40,895 nt of DNA from an uncultured bacterium (GTDB taxonomy: Bacteria > Zixibacteria > MSB-5A5 > CAIYYT01): assembly GCA_903903945.1 (NCBI GenBank), contig CAIVAP010000221.1:1-40895 (forward strand), in the 5' to 3' direction. Below, one piece after another: positions 24,337 to 33,594 of the stretch. The notes beneath the pieces are model-generated. The model saw only the letters and a list, made by a program, of their open reading frames with translations. It made no database searches and was not told the origin of the DNA. The stretch's first letter is position 1. Every line of letters begins with the position of its first letter. Position numbers and translations under genes: made by a program.

Positions 24337-25470
24337 GTGAAGAATCGACTATTGTACTTTTCAGCGCTACTGCTATTGGCGGCAGTTTGCGGCTGCACCA
24401 AGGAGAAGTGTGTCGTCTGTCCACCCGACCAACCGCCGGCGGAGAAGGAGTACCACTTTCTCTACAGCTTTGTTGGACCGTATGGGCAGTGTTGGGTCTA
24501 CACCTTCAGCACTAAGGATGGCAGGGTTGTCGATTCGACCTACTACGGCGGGTTCCCCTTCTGGGACGCCCGCTTCTCGAAGGACGGGAAGTATGTGTTT
24601 TACAGTGTTGAGGAAGCGACTAGTGTTGAGGGACCGACTCACGTCGCCACCTGGATCACCAACTACGAGACCGGCGACACAGTTGCTATCGCCACCGGCA
24701 TCTACGGCCAGCGGATTTCTCTGTCTGGAGACGGCCAGTACATGTTATTGTCAAGTAGTCCTATTCTGCGGCTGCTTCGCACTCCCGGTTTACAGGTGAT
24801 GTTCCAGAAAGAGAGCAGAAATTTTTGGGGCGACGGTGCAGTGCATCCATTTAAGAATGTCGCCTATGTTCCCAATTGGCCGGAGGATAGTCTCCTTGTC
24901 ATCGACTTCCAGAATCCTACAATCACCGACTACAAAGTGCCAATGAGACTGGGTTATGGTGATTACCCCTTCTCCGCGACTCATGCTGCCGTCTCTCTTG
25001 ACGGCAAGATTCTCATCCTTCTCGGGGGGGTACCCGGCACGAGTGTATCCCGTATCCAGCTTCGCGATGCTGAGACACTGGAGCTCTTGCTGGATTACTC
25101 TAATCCAGTCGGAGGCCTGCTTTACCTACACCCTGACGGCGAGAGGGTCTTTTTTTTGGAGCCATGGAAGGACATCGGTGCTTCTCCCGGCTCGGTCTGG
25201 GTTCTGAGTCTCAAGACCTTTCTTCTGACCCGCATTCTGAATAGCGTGGATTTCCGGGGATACTTCCCTTTTAGGGGACTCAATCCTGACGACATGGATT
25301 TTACGCCGGACGGAAAGTACGCTTTGATCACCAATGGCGGAGAAATGGAATATGGACCAATCATAAAATTGGACATGGATACCTACAAGATCGTTGATGC
25401 GTTTTATCCGCCTGGAGGTGTTTCCTGGTGGATACGCATCAACCCAACCGAAATCAAGGCAGGAAAATGA
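24337..25470 (+). CDS. Lipoprotein with a predicted beta-propeller fold
   Basis: The GTG at 24337 follows an AGGAGGG ribosome binding site. The 377-residue product opens with a lipoprotein signal (LLLLAAVCGC, lipidated Cys20 likely) and a cysteine-rich linker (CTKEKCVVCPPDQPP). The rest consists of repeated four-strand blocks with DGKY/DGKI/DGER turns (FSKDGKYVFYS, VSLDGKILILLGG, LHPDGERVFFLE, FTPDGKYALITNG), the pattern of YVTN/WD40-like beta-propellers. No catalytic motif is visible. Its TGA stop is one base before the ATG of the subtilisin gene, so the two form a tight operon. Surface binding or protease partnering is an inference. Confidence 0.75.
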   Translation: MKNRLLYFSALLLLAAVCGCTKEKCVVCPPDQPPAEKEYHFLYSFVGPYGQCWVYTFSTKDGRVVDSTYYGGFPFWDARFSKDGKYVFYSVEEATSVEGPTHVATWITNYETGDTVAIATGIYGQRISLSGDGQYMLLSSSPILRLLRTPGLQVMFQKESRNFWGDGAVHPFKNVAYVPNWPEDSLLVIDFQNPTITDYKVPMRLGYGDYPFSATHAAVSLDGKILILLGGVPGTSVSRIQLRDAETLELLLDYSNPVGGLLYLHPDGERVFFLEPWKDIGASPGSVWVLSLKTFLLTRILNSVDFRGYFPFRGLNPDDMDFTPDGKYALITNGGEMEYGPIIKLDMDTYKIVDAFYPPGGVSWWIRINPTEIKAGK

Positions 25471-25471
25471 A

Positions 25472-27298
25472 ATGTGCAGAACTGTATCAACTATGTTGAT
25501 CGTCGCCGTGATTATAGGGATGACCGCGGCGGCCTTGGGGCAAAACTATTACGCCTATACTGAAGAAGGCAACGCTGTCAACCTGACAGTCCAGGATTCG
25601 ATTATTACGGCCAAGATTGTCGACGGCCTGGGATTTTGGACCGGCGTCTACGCCCGAGAAACCGCTCTTGAATCGAGCGTCCCACCGCAGCCAATCTCGG
25701 ATGGCTTCGTCCTTATGCGCGTCAAATCTGGCAACGACCCGATCGCGCTGGTGAACCGATTGCGCAACGATCCCGACGTTCTTTTTGCCAACCTCTCCTT
25801 TCTCGACACACATTCTAATCCGATCTATCTGACGGAGACATTGGTTGCGAACTTTCACTCGTCGACGAGCCAGGCACAGATCGACTCAATGAACCAGGCT
25901 CATCATTTAGTCGTTGTCGATTCCCTGTTCAACGATCCTTTTTGGCTCGTCTTGAAATTGACCGCCGCTTCCGATCTTGATGTGCTCGCCATGGGGAATC
26001 ACTATCACGAATCACCACTGGTTCATTATGCCAAGGCCGGTATGATGCTCAACTTACAATTCTATTCTAATCCGAATGACGAGTACTGGCTCAAACAGTG
26101 GCACTTCAAGAATACGGGGCAACCGTTCGGGAAGCCGGACGCCGATATCGACCTTGACGAAGCGCGCGACTATGCTATCTCTCCGTTTGATTCAATCACT
26201 GTGGCCGTGACCGACTGCGGCTTTGCGCCGCACGAGGACTTTGCCGCCAACCGGTTTGCTTGGGGATGGGACTACTACGACAAAAAACCGGATTACTCAC
26301 CCGGAAAATTCTCGGGGCATGGAATGGGCACTATGGGCATCATCGCAGCGTCAACGGATAATACTACCGGTTTGGCCAGCGTTGTGGGGAACCATGTCAA
26401 GATCATCGGCCAGAAAATCGCGGACTATACAGAGGACCGATTCGCGGCGGATGTCGAGATTGCCAGAGCCTTTTCCGACGCCGTTCTCGCGGAAGCGCGG
26501 GTGATCAGCAACAGTTGGGGGTGTCCGGACTGTGGTGTCTATTACCCGAAAACTACGTACTGGATTCGCAAGGCCGACAGCGCAGGAGTTGTCGTCGTCT
26601 TCGCGGCGGGAAATGATCCCGCTTCCGAGTATCTCGGGGTGGTCTCTTGGCCGGCAAACATGCCGGAAGTTATAGCTGTCGGCGCGACGGACAGGTGGGA
26701 TCAGCGATGGTATTATTCCATGTACGGTCCGGAGCTCGATGTTGTGGCGCCAAGTAGTGATTGTTTCATAGGATGGGGAGACATCTGGACACTGGATCAG
26801 ATGGACACTCTTGGTTACAACCCTGCCTACATGACCTGCAATCCCAATGACATTGACTACGATTGCACCTTCGGCGGCACTTCCGCTGCCTGTCCGGAAG
26901 TTGCCGGTATCATCGCGTTGGTCATGCTGCGGCGACCCGACTTGATCGGACAAACGGCGGCCATCCGATCATTGATTAGGGCGTCGGCTGAGGATCAGGT
27001 GGGTGATATGTACGACACACCGGGTCGGGATGACCACTATGGCTGGGGTCGAGTGAATGCGGCTCACGCTATGTTGGCGGTCTCGCGTGGCGACGTCAAT
27101 AATAGTGGTTCTATTAACATCAGTGATATAATCTACCTGATCAACTACATCTTCCATGGTGGGCTTCCACCACAGCCCCAAGTCATGGTAGGAGATTGTA
27201 ACTGCACTGGCACCATAAACATTTCTGATTACGTCTATTTAATCGCCTACATTTTCCAGGGAGGACCTCCGCCACCTATCTGCTTCGAAGGGCTGTAG
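25472..27298 (+). CDS. Secreted subtilisin-like (S8) protease with C-terminal dockerin
   Basis: I choose the ATG at 25472 (AGGAAA upstream), giving 608 residues and a signal peptide (MCRTVSTMLIVAVIIGMTAA). Residues 25-195 look like a propeptide-type domain. The peptidase S8 domain spans about 200-540: catalytic Asp248 (AVTDCGFAPHED; Cys replaces the usual Ser/Thr after Asp), His283 (SGHGMGTMGIIAAS), oxyanion Asn381 (FAAGNDP) and Ser471 (FGGTSAACPEVAGI). All triad residues are present, so it should be active. Residues 539-604 form a dockerin with loops DVNNSGSINISD and DCNCTGTINISD. The dockerin could attach it to a cohesin partner on the surface. It is cotranscribed with the lipoprotein upstream. 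Confidence 0.92.
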   Translation: MCRTVSTMLIVAVIIGMTAAALGQNYYAYTEEGNAVNLTVQDSIITAKIVDGLGFWTGVYARETALESSVPPQPISDGFVLMRVKSGNDPIALVNRLRNDPDVLFANLSFLDTHSNPIYLTETLVANFHSSTSQAQIDSMNQAHHLVVVDSLFNDPFWLVLKLTAASDLDVLAMGNHYHESPLVHYAKAGMMLNLQFYSNPNDEYWLKQWHFKNTGQPFGKPDADIDLDEARDYAISPFDSITVAVTDCGFAPHEDFAANRFAWGWDYYDKKPDYSPGKFSGHGMGTMGIIAASTDNTTGLASVVGNHVKIIGQKIADYTEDRFAADVEIARAFSDAVLAEARVISNSWGCPDCGVYYPKTTYWIRKADSAGVVVVFAAGNDPASEYLGVVSWPANMPEVIAVGATDRWDQRWYYSMYGPELDVVAPSSDCFIGWGDIWTLDQMDTLGYNPAYMTCNPNDIDYDCTFGGTSAACPEVAGIIALVMLRRPDLIGQTAAIRSLIRASAEDQVGDMYDTPGRDDHYGWGRVNAAHAMLAVSRGDVNNSGSINISDIIYLINYIFHGGLPPQPQVMVGDCNCTGTINISDYVYLIAYIFQGGPPPPICFEGL

Positions 27299-27311
27299 CA
27301 ACCTCGATTTG

Positions 27312-27351
27312 ATCCCGGTGCGGCAGATGTCCTCATGTGCCGCACTGGGAT
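27312..27351. terminator. Long hairpin between convergent genes (no T-run)
   Basis: ATCCCGGTGCGGCA (27312-27325) pairs with TGCCGCACTGGGAT (27338-27351) over 14 bp with one G-T pair, and the loop can add ATG/CAT pairs. It lies 13 bases after the subtilisin stop and before the convergent gene end at 27424. No T-run follows on either strand. Confidence 0.5.
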
Positions 27352-27355
27352 TGAC

Positions 27356-27378
27356 GAAGGAGCGGCTTTTGCCGCGCC
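27356..27378 (+). repeat. Single REP-like element (degenerate)
   Basis: GAAGGAGCGGCTTTTGCCGC matches the plus-strand copies at 2396 and 13319 except in the leading tetranucleotide. It abuts the 27312-27351 hairpin. Confidence 0.5.
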
Positions 27379-27423
27379 ATTCCGGCCGGCAACGGTTCTC
27401 CAACATCCCCTAAGATGAACTGC

Positions 27424-29370
27424 TCACTTGCATTCCGCGCAAGGCGCCGGTCCCCCGCTGAAGATATAGGCGATCAAGTAAACTGCATCCGAGATATTGA
27501 CGGCATTGTTACAATTGACGTCGCCGTTTTGCAGCGGCACTGGCGCAGGACCGCCGGAGAATATGTAGCTTATCAGATACACCGCATCCGAGATGTTAAC
27601 CGAACTGGAGCCGTCGGCATTGCCGCAACAATCGCAGGCATCTCCGACGCCGTCGCCGTCGCTGTCGACCTGTGAAGGGTTGCTGATATTGGGACAATTG
27701 TCGACCGGGCAAGTGTTCGCAGCAAAGCCCGGATTCCCGAAACCATCACCATCGGTGTCGGTGCAATTATCGCAAACGTCTCCCATGCCATCGCCGTCTG
27801 CGTCGGATTGAGTTGGGTTGGCTATCGCGAGGCAATTGTCGCAAGCGTCTCCGATGCCATCGCCATCCCCATCGGCCTGAGTCGGGTTCGCGATTGTCGG
27901 GCAATTGTCACAGACATCGCCTCTGCCGTCGGCATCAACATCTGCCTGCGTTGGATTGGAAACACCCGGACAGTTGTCGAGCAGATCGGCAATCCCGTCA
28001 CCATCCGCATCCTGGAATACCAGCGGCTTAAGTGCGAGACGAACCGTACTGTCGCCGGCGACGCGATATTCATACATCACCTGTTTACCGCCGTCCCCGA
28101 TGTCGGCCATGCGATACTCCTCGACAACCTGCTCCGTCACTGAACTGATTTGAGCAGGCGCCGTCCAATTGGCGCCGGCATCGGTAGACCAGCTTACATA
28201 TAGTGACTGTTGCCTGACGAACGTGCAGACAAATGTTGTCCCCTGCACATGTGACAGCTCTGGGTAGTTTTCGGCAGACGTCGTTCCGGCTATGGTGCTG
28301 AGGCTGTTCAGGCTGTCGACGTCGCCGGTCGCCGTGTACCAGCAGACAATGTCTTTGTCAAGAGCGGCGCTGTCATGATAGACTGAGGCAACTACCAACA
28401 AATGACTGCTGTTTACTGCTACGACCGGATAGCTGATCTGCTCATTGCTATCGGCGAAGGCTTTGAGCGCCCCATCAGTAGTGAGCGACCAGTCATAGAC
28501 AAAGTCTTGTCGCAAGAAAAGCTGGTTCTGGTCCTTTGCCGTGTTGTGAATGTCCCAGACGGCATACGTCTTGCCATTGGCGTGGTCAATATCGGCTGAA
28601 GTAGTCAGACAGTTTTCCAGAGTCGGGTAATAGCTGCCATGAGGAGTGTTGTTGTGATAACTGAACACAAAGGGGATGTCATTCATCGTCTCACCCGGCC
28701 AGGTTCTGCTGACAACCGCTGACTGAAAACCCCAGTTCCAGCTTTGATTTCCGTCATCACAGGCGATCTCGACTGACTTCATCCCATACCAGCCCAATGA
28801 CGCCATGCTCGAAAAATTGACAAACCATGTCGACTGATTCATCGGATCGGGAATTACCACGAGCATAAAAGCCGCTCCGCTCTGGAAGCTGACCGGCGGA
28901 ATATATGTCCCAACGAAGTAGTTTCCGGAAGCCCACAGATCGAGCGATGGATAGGTTCCGCCTGTCTGATCAATCCAGCAACACGCGTCCCAGGTAACGC
29001 CGTTATTGTTGGATCCGTTGATGCACATAATGCTGTTTGGCGAAACTCCATCATAGTATTCATAAAGCCGCGCCATGGCGCCATTGCCGTTGTCCCCCAG
29101 GGCTGGATGTAGTGATCGAGTTACCGAACTTCGGTCGGTAGCATTCGTTCCCTGCTCCGATTGGAACATCGTGCGGAAGTCCTCAAAACTCATGCTGGTC
29201 ATCTTGTCTGTGAACAACACGCGTTGTGGTTGTTCACCGATGTTCCAGGTTGTGAACTGGTCGGGCGTGTAGGTTTTCGATTGCTCAATATCTGCCGCCA
29301 CGAGAATTGGTGTAACAGTAGCAAACAGAAACGTAAATACGACCGGGACAATGATCATTCTGAGTCTCAT
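27424..29370 (-). CDS. Secreted thrombospondin-3 repeat / dockerin protein
   Basis: The start is the ATG at 29370, eight bases after GGAGG; a second ATG only two bases from the GGAGG is rejected. The 648-residue protein has a signal peptide (about 1-26), a large N-terminal domain (30-450) with Asp-box-like elements such as [16 protein letters not shown] that suggest a sialidase-like propeller without a clear active site, then thrombospondin type 3 calcium-binding repeats (454-581; [27 protein letters not shown]) and a dockerin (582-645; [24 protein letters not shown]). Both C-terminal modules bind calcium. It converges on the subtilisin gene. No enzymatic function can be assigned; it is probably a surface-exposed structural or binding protein. 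Confidence 0.85.
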   Translation of the reverse strand: MRLRMIIVPVVFTFLFATVTPILVAADIEQSKTYTPDQFTTWNIGEQPQRVLFTDKMTSMSFEDFRTMFQSEQGTNATDRSSVTRSLHPALGDNGNGAMARLYEYYDGVSPNSIMCINGSNNNGVTWDACCWIDQTGGTYPSLDLWASGNYFVGTYIPPVSFQSGAAFMLVVIPDPMNQSTWFVNFSSMASLGWYGMKSVEIACDDGNQSWNWGFQSAVVSRTWPGETMNDIPFVFSYHNNTPHGSYYPTLENCLTTSADIDHANGKTYAVWDIHNTAKDQNQLFLRQDFVYDWSLTTDGALKAFADSNEQISYPVVAVNSSHLLVVASVYHDSAALDKDIVCWYTATGDVDSLNSLSTIAGTTSAENYPELSHVQGTTFVCTFVRQQSLYVSWSTDAGANWTAPAQISSVTEQVVEEYRMADIGDGGKQVMYEYRVAGDSTVRLALKPLVFQDADGDGIADLLDNCPGVSNPTQADVDADGRGDVCDNCPTIANPTQADGDGDGIGDACDNCLAIANPTQSDADGDGMGDVCDNCTDTDGDGFGNPGFAANTCPVDNCPNISNPSQVDSDGDGVGDACDCCGNADGSSSVNISDAVYLISYIFSGGPAPVPLQNGDVNCNNAVNISDAVYLIAYIFSGGPAPCAECK

Positions 29371-29684
29371 TTTCATTACCTCCATCTGGCTAATGCTTCC
29401 TGCTCCTACGCCATGCCTAAGATAGCGCAACTTTTGTACTCCAATCCCCCATTTCTCATATCTAATGCGCCCACGCGCCGATCAATTGGAAGATAACCGC
29501 AGGCACCGCGTTTGGCAAGTCCATTTTTGAGCAAACTTCTCGACCCAGGTATCCCTCTGATCGAACAAATGTTGTTCTTGACCACCTCGACAAAATGGCA
29601 TTTACTGGTGGACGGCTACGAACAGAGAGCCGATTTCAGAAGTCTGGGAAGTTGCCGGTGGCCTAATACGATCAGGAGGGTATC
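29371..29684. other. Gap between divergent genes
   Basis: Contains the GGAGG ribosome binding site of the minus-strand gene near 29379-29383 and a candidate promoter for the small plus-strand gene at 29578-29606. No gene is recognised. Confidence 0.4.
29578..29606 (+). promoter_or_regulatory. Candidate promoter of the 89-residue membrane protein gene
   Basis: TTGACC (29578-29583), a 17-base spacer, then TTTACT (29601-29606). Predicted start of transcription is near 29613, about 70 bases before the GTG start. Confidence 0.4.
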
Positions 29685-29954
29685 GTGATCATTCTTCTTC
29701 TTATCTCACTCGTCCTAATGCCGGTGGGAATTGTATTGATCCTGATGGGAATGTGGGAACGGAAGTCAGAAGCCCCCAGTGTTTCTGATGCCAGCCTGAA
29801 GCACTACTTCGTTCCTTTCTGGAAGCAGAGGTCGTGGTTTAAGACCTCGCAGGCATACCGCAGGTATGTCTGGGGCTATTTGCTGCTGGGCGCGAGTTTC
29901 TCTCTGAACCTTCTATACTCTCTTATAAAACTGATTCAGGAAGGTTGGAGATGA
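29685..29954 (+). CDS. Small two-pass membrane protein, function unknown
   Basis: The 89-residue ORF starts with GTG preceded by AGGAGGG at ideal spacing, which supports translation. Two hydrophobic segments are visible: residues 1-22 (IILLLISLVLMPVGIVLILM) and about 63-84 (VWGYLLLGASFSLNLLYSLI), separated by a basic, aromatic loop (KHYFVPFWKQRSWFKTSQAY). No family is recognised. It converges on the TolC-like gene, ending 20 bases from its stop. Confidence 0.65.
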   Translation: MIILLLISLVLMPVGIVLILMGMWERKSEAPSVSDASLKHYFVPFWKQRSWFKTSQAYRRYVWGYLLLGASFSLNLLYSLIKLIQEGWR

Positions 29955-29973
29955 GAGCAACCGCTGGCAGCAA

Positions 29974-31281
29974 CTACTGCTTCATTTCCGGGAAGTAACT
30001 CAACTCCTTCTTGAGTTCAAGCTGATTCATAATCATGGCGTATCGATCTTGCAGTGATTGCGTTTCGATGCTCTGAATTTCAAGTTCGGCATCAAGATAG
30101 TCGCTATTGGTAATCAGACCGGCGCCGTATGACACCGAGGCGATTTCCAGTGCTTTGCGGGCAAGCGCAAGTTTGTCCTGCGTGATTCTTCGTTTTGCAT
30201 CGATCTTACGCATCTCCTGATACAGTATTTCCACGCGGCGGCGGCTTTCGCTGAGAATGCGATCGATGTCGAGTTGATAGCTTTTCTGCTTCTCCTGCTC
30301 CTCCTGTTGTCGGTGCTTTGAGTAACCACCGTCGAAAACCGGAAACGTCAGCGACAAACCCCCCACATAGTTGAGTTGTAGCTTATTCGGCTCCGGCATA
30401 TAGCTGTTCTTCCAACCGGCGGAGCTGACAGCCGTAACCGTTGGACGTAGCCGCTCGGCAGCCGCTGACAATTGCGACAAGGATTGCTGCGTCCGCAGCG
30501 CACGCACCTGCGGTTTCTGCGTAAGCAATTCGTCGAAGCTTACCGTGCTTGGCCAGTCGATAGTCAACCGCGAAAGTGAGTCGGCAGGCTCAAGTAGAAT
30601 AAGCGTGTCTCCACCGCAGATTTCAGTGAGCGAGAGGACTGCTATCTGCTGATCGACGCGTGCCATCGCCAATTGTTCCTCGTACACCTTCGATTGGAGT
30701 TCACTCTTAAGTACGTCAAACTCCGACACCAGCCCGTTGGCAAATTTGGTTTTGGCATCCTCAAGGTGCTTCTTGGAAATCACCAAGTATTCTTGCAGGA
30801 GATTCACGTTTTCCGTTTGCAGGGTTGCATTGGCATAGGTGCGGATCAATTGATAGATCACTTCTTCCGAAGCACCGGCAAGATTGATCTCTGTTAGCTT
30901 CCGTCCGATCTTCGCCTGCGCAACGACTTTCGCGCGCTTCCCCCAATCGAGCAGCAGATAGGTACCGGAAACGTTGGCATCCAGCACGTTATGGGTTCCG
31001 GTCTTGACCGAGGGCATTCTGATGGGCAGAGGCAAACTGAGTTTGATTTCTGATAGTCGCGAAAGATAAGTGTAGCTACCACCAAGTTTGAACTGTGGCT
31101 GATAGGAAGTCCGCGCCTGCTCGATCTTCTGGTCGCTTTCCCGCAACCGGTTAGCAAGCACCGTTAGCGACCGGTTGTGAGCTACTCCTTTCCCGATGGC
31201 TGCGGACAGGCTAATGCTCTCGGCCTTGGCAATATCTGCCGAAAGCAGAAGCGCGAGAATGGCGTAAGCAATTCCTTTCAT
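29974..31281 (-). CDS. TolC-family outer-membrane efflux protein
   Basis: The 435-residue protein has a signal peptide (MKGIAYAILALLLSADIAKA) and two OEP repeats. Each has long amphipathic helices and TolC-like elements, such as AKTKFANGLVSEFDVLKSEL in the first and ASVSYGAGLITNSDYLDAEL in the second. Outer-membrane factors of this family form trimeric barrels with periplasmic tunnels for drug efflux or type I secretion. No membrane-fusion protein or pump is adjacent, so the partner must be encoded elsewhere. It is divergent from the TPR gene; a 23-bp dyad lies in the shared upstream region. No clear ribosome binding site precedes the ATG. Confidence 0.88.
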   Translation of the reverse strand: MKGIAYAILALLLSADIAKAESISLSAAIGKGVAHNRSLTVLANRLRESDQKIEQARTSYQPQFKLGGSYTYLSRLSEIKLSLPLPIRMPSVKTGTHNVLDANVSGTYLLLDWGKRAKVVAQAKIGRKLTEINLAGASEEVIYQLIRTYANATLQTENVNLLQEYLVISKKHLEDAKTKFANGLVSEFDVLKSELQSKVYEEQLAMARVDQQIAVLSLTEICGGDTLILLEPADSLSRLTIDWPSTVSFDELLTQKPQVRALRTQQSLSQLSAAAERLRPTVTAVSSAGWKNSYMPEPNKLQLNYVGGLSLTFPVFDGGYSKHRQQEEQEKQKSYQLDIDRILSESRRRVEILYQEMRKIDAKRRITQDKLALARKALEIASVSYGAGLITNSDYLDAELEIQSIETQSLQDRYAMIMNQLELKKELSYFPEMKQ

Positions 31282-31394
31282 CGCGAGAAAATGGCGGTCA
31301 CCCGCCCGAATTGCAACAAATAAGAGGAAAGAAATCGAACGACCGTCGCAAAATCTCGTATATACTTGTGTCGATAGCTATTGATAGCAACACG

Positions 31395-31417
31395 TTTTTC
31401 CGCCACTGGTGGAAAAA
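31395..31417. promoter_or_regulatory. 23-bp dyad in the divergent tolC-like / TPR region
   Basis: Arms TTTTTCCGCCA (31395-31405) and TGGTGGAAAAA (31407-31417) are complementary with one mismatch around a single central base. It sits 24 bases before the TPR start codon, upstream of the AGAGG ribosome binding site. It could be an operator for a dimeric regulator or a hairpin in the TPR mRNA leader. Confidence 0.45.
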
Positions 31418-31440
31418 GGTGCTGAGACCGAAGAGGTATT

Positions 31441-32937
31441 ATGCTGCGTAGATTGGCTTTAGGTGTTTTTCTGCTGCTGACGGCGTTGTCAGTCATTTTT
31501 GCCCTGCGTGACGACAAGACCGTTACGACAAAGTCGTCGGAAGCATATAAGCACTACCTCGACGGTGTTGATCTGTGTGAGAAGTTCTACTTTCGACAGT
31601 CGGCCAAGGAATTCGAACAAGCGGTGGCACTCGACAGCGGCTTTGCCATGGCAGAAGCACAACTGGCAAAAGTATACATGGTGCTTGGTTTCGGGCAGAA
31701 AAAAAAAGAGATGTGGGTACTCGCTAAGGCCAACAAGTCGAACGTCTCAGAGCGAGAGCAGTTGCTGCTCGACTTGTGGGCTGCAGAAGAGGGGGACAGT
31801 CCTGTTTTCGCCGAAAGTCTCGCACAGAAATACATCGCCAAATATCCCGAGCAACGCGAAGGTTACGTCAGCTTGGCAAATCGGGAATTCGGTAGAGAGA
31901 ATTGGGGACGCTCCATCGAACTCAATCAGAAGATCCTGAAGATTGATCCAAACTATGCCAATGCTTACAACATGATGGGTTATCTGAACTACTATCTGGG
32001 GCGGTATGATGAGGCGTTGGCATCGTTGGAGAAATACATCCAACTCTGCCCGAATCAGGCGAATCCCCGCGACTCGCGCGGCGAAATCCTTTATGCCCGC
32101 GGTGAATACGAGAATGCGCTGCGCGAATTCCGGGAAGCATTTAACATTAATCCCGAGCTCGACTTTCCAGTGTTACACATGGCGGCGACCTATGCTGTTC
32201 TCGGTGAACTCAAACAAATGGACTACTGCTTCCAGACACTGGCAACCCAACCGGGGAATCCGTTGACGAAATATGGCTACCTTGTCCAGCAAGCCCGCCT
32301 GTATGTTGATTGTCGGAAATTCGACGCGGCCGGCGAAATATTGGACAAGGTAATGAGAGAGGATCCTGATTCTGAGAAGACGAACACGGCTGGCGCCGTC
32401 TCTGCCAAAGGCTGGCTGGCCTACAACAGGAAAGATGTTGAGGGACTCAAGAGCACCTGGAATCAGCGTCGCCAGTATATCGAACAGCTTGTCAAGAAGA
32501 AACCGGCCACGGCTGAGGGGTCAGGCCTCGCCCGCGCTTATCTGTTTATGAATGCAACCGAGGCCGATCTGACAGGCAATCTGGAGAACGCTGCCAAACA
32601 GTTTGCGGAATTATGCGACTCTACCAAGAACCCAGCCGACCAAATTACGATGCGAACAGTGTACGCCGATGTTCTTTGGCGTAAGGGCGATGTTGATCAA
32701 GCAAAATCGGAACTGCAAAAAAACCTTTACGCCAATCCGAACCACCCACGATCGCTGACCCTTCTGGCGGATATTGCCGATGCCGAGCGAAACGGAGACC
32801 TGGCCGCCGACTACCGGCGACGAGCATTGGCGGTTTGGAAAAACGCTGACGCCGACTATATGCCGTTGGCTGAACTACAGAAGAAGATGGGTGCCTCTCT
32901 AGCGGTTACCGACAGGAGTTCTGCAAAGAGACCTTGA
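31441..32937 (+). CDS. Membrane-anchored TPR-repeat protein
   Basis: The ATG follows AGAGG. The 498-residue product has an N-terminal hydrophobic anchor (LALGVFLLLTALSVIFAL, about 5-22) and then helical repeats. Clear TPR units include AKEFEQAVALDSGFAMAEAQ, SIELNQKILKIDPNYANAYN, ALASLEKYIQLCPNQANPRD and ALREFREAFNINPELDFP. More degenerate helix pairs run to about residue 475. No enzymatic domain is attached. TPR arrays mediate protein-protein interaction; here probably in the periplasm or at the outer face of the inner membrane. It resembles the C-terminal TPR half of proteins in which TPRs follow a kinase or DNA-binding domain, but neither is present. Partners are unknown. Confidence 0.8.
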   Translation: MLRRLALGVFLLLTALSVIFALRDDKTVTTKSSEAYKHYLDGVDLCEKFYFRQSAKEFEQAVALDSGFAMAEAQLAKVYMVLGFGQKKKEMWVLAKANKSNVSEREQLLLDLWAAEEGDSPVFAESLAQKYIAKYPEQREGYVSLANREFGRENWGRSIELNQKILKIDPNYANAYNMMGYLNYYLGRYDEALASLEKYIQLCPNQANPRDSRGEILYARGEYENALREFREAFNINPELDFPVLHMAATYAVLGELKQMDYCFQTLATQPGNPLTKYGYLVQQARLYVDCRKFDAAGEILDKVMREDPDSEKTNTAGAVSAKGWLAYNRKDVEGLKSTWNQRRQYIEQLVKKKPATAEGSGLARAYLFMNATEADLTGNLENAAKQFAELCDSTKNPADQITMRTVYADVLWRKGDVDQAKSELQKNLYANPNHPRSLTLLADIADAERNGDLAADYRRRALAVWKNADADYMPLAELQKKMGASLAVTDRSSAKRP

Positions 32938-33079
32938 TCGGCGTCTCGGAATTCCGTTGCTGCCACTTCCCGAGAATTACATCCTCAGCTTAGTGTTTGC
33001 CACAAAACAGGTTGTCGCGGCAAACTAACCTCTCCTATTTCCCGCAGAAGCAGCGTATTTATCATGGAGCAGGAGAATC

Positions 33080-33108
33080 TTGACAAAGCGACTAAGGATT
33101 GCTATTCT
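33080..33108 (+). promoter_or_regulatory. Strong sigma-70-type promoter of the rrf2-iscS-mnmA operon
   Basis: TTGACA (33080-33085), a 17-base spacer (33086-33102) and TATTCT (33103-33108). A GACTAA half-site resembling part of an IscR site lies in the spacer. The GTG start at 33139 has AGGAG upstream; the leader would be about 24 bases. Confidence 0.65.
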
Positions 33109-33138
33109 GATTGTCCATGAGTAACCCAGGAGTAAGTT

Positions 33139-33594
33139 GTGGCGATATCGACGCGAGGTAGATACGGGGTCAGGGCGCTATTGGCTATTGCCAAGGCCAG
33201 ACGTCCTCTCTCGACTGCGAAAATATCGCAGATGGAAGATATCTCGCTGCCGTACTTGGAGCAGATATTTAACCGGCTCAAACGCGCCGGCTTGGTGCAG
33301 GCTACGCGAGGCGCACAGGGCGGATTTGACTTGTCTCGACCCCCAGCCGAGATCAGCATCGGCGATGTTGTGCGCACCCTTGACGGCCCGGTGACATTCA
33401 GCCACTGCCACAAGCCCGGACAAGACAAGCCATGCGGGCGGGCGGAAATCTGCCCCTCCCGACAGTTTTGGTCGGAGTTGGAAAACACGGTCAATAGCAA
33501 ACTGTTTAATACGACCCTCGAGGACTTAACTAACATCGAGACGGGGCTAATCGAAAAGAAACGAGGCGCCAGCAGTGCGGCGAATCTATTTTGA
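33139..33594 (+). CDS. Rrf2-family, IscR-like transcriptional regulator
   Basis: The 151-residue protein has the Rrf2 winged helix-turn-helix (RGRYGVRALLAIAKARRPLS ... SLPYLEQIFNRLKRAGLVQATRGAQGGFDLSRP). The dimer helix follows. Three cysteines, Cys90, Cys99 and Cys105 (CHKPGQDKPCGRAEIC), occupy the place of the [2Fe-2S] ligands in IscR. It is therefore probably a Fe-S-sensing regulator. The start is a GTG with AGGAG upstream. The coding region overlaps the following desulfurase gene by 20 bases, and a strong promoter precedes it. The IscR-like dyad upstream of the suf operon is a candidate target. Confidence 0.9.
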   Translation: MAISTRGRYGVRALLAIAKARRPLSTAKISQMEDISLPYLEQIFNRLKRAGLVQATRGAQGGFDLSRPPAEISIGDVVRTLDGPVTFSHCHKPGQDKPCGRAEICPSRQFWSELENTVNSKLFNTTLEDLTNIETGLIEKKRGASSAANLF

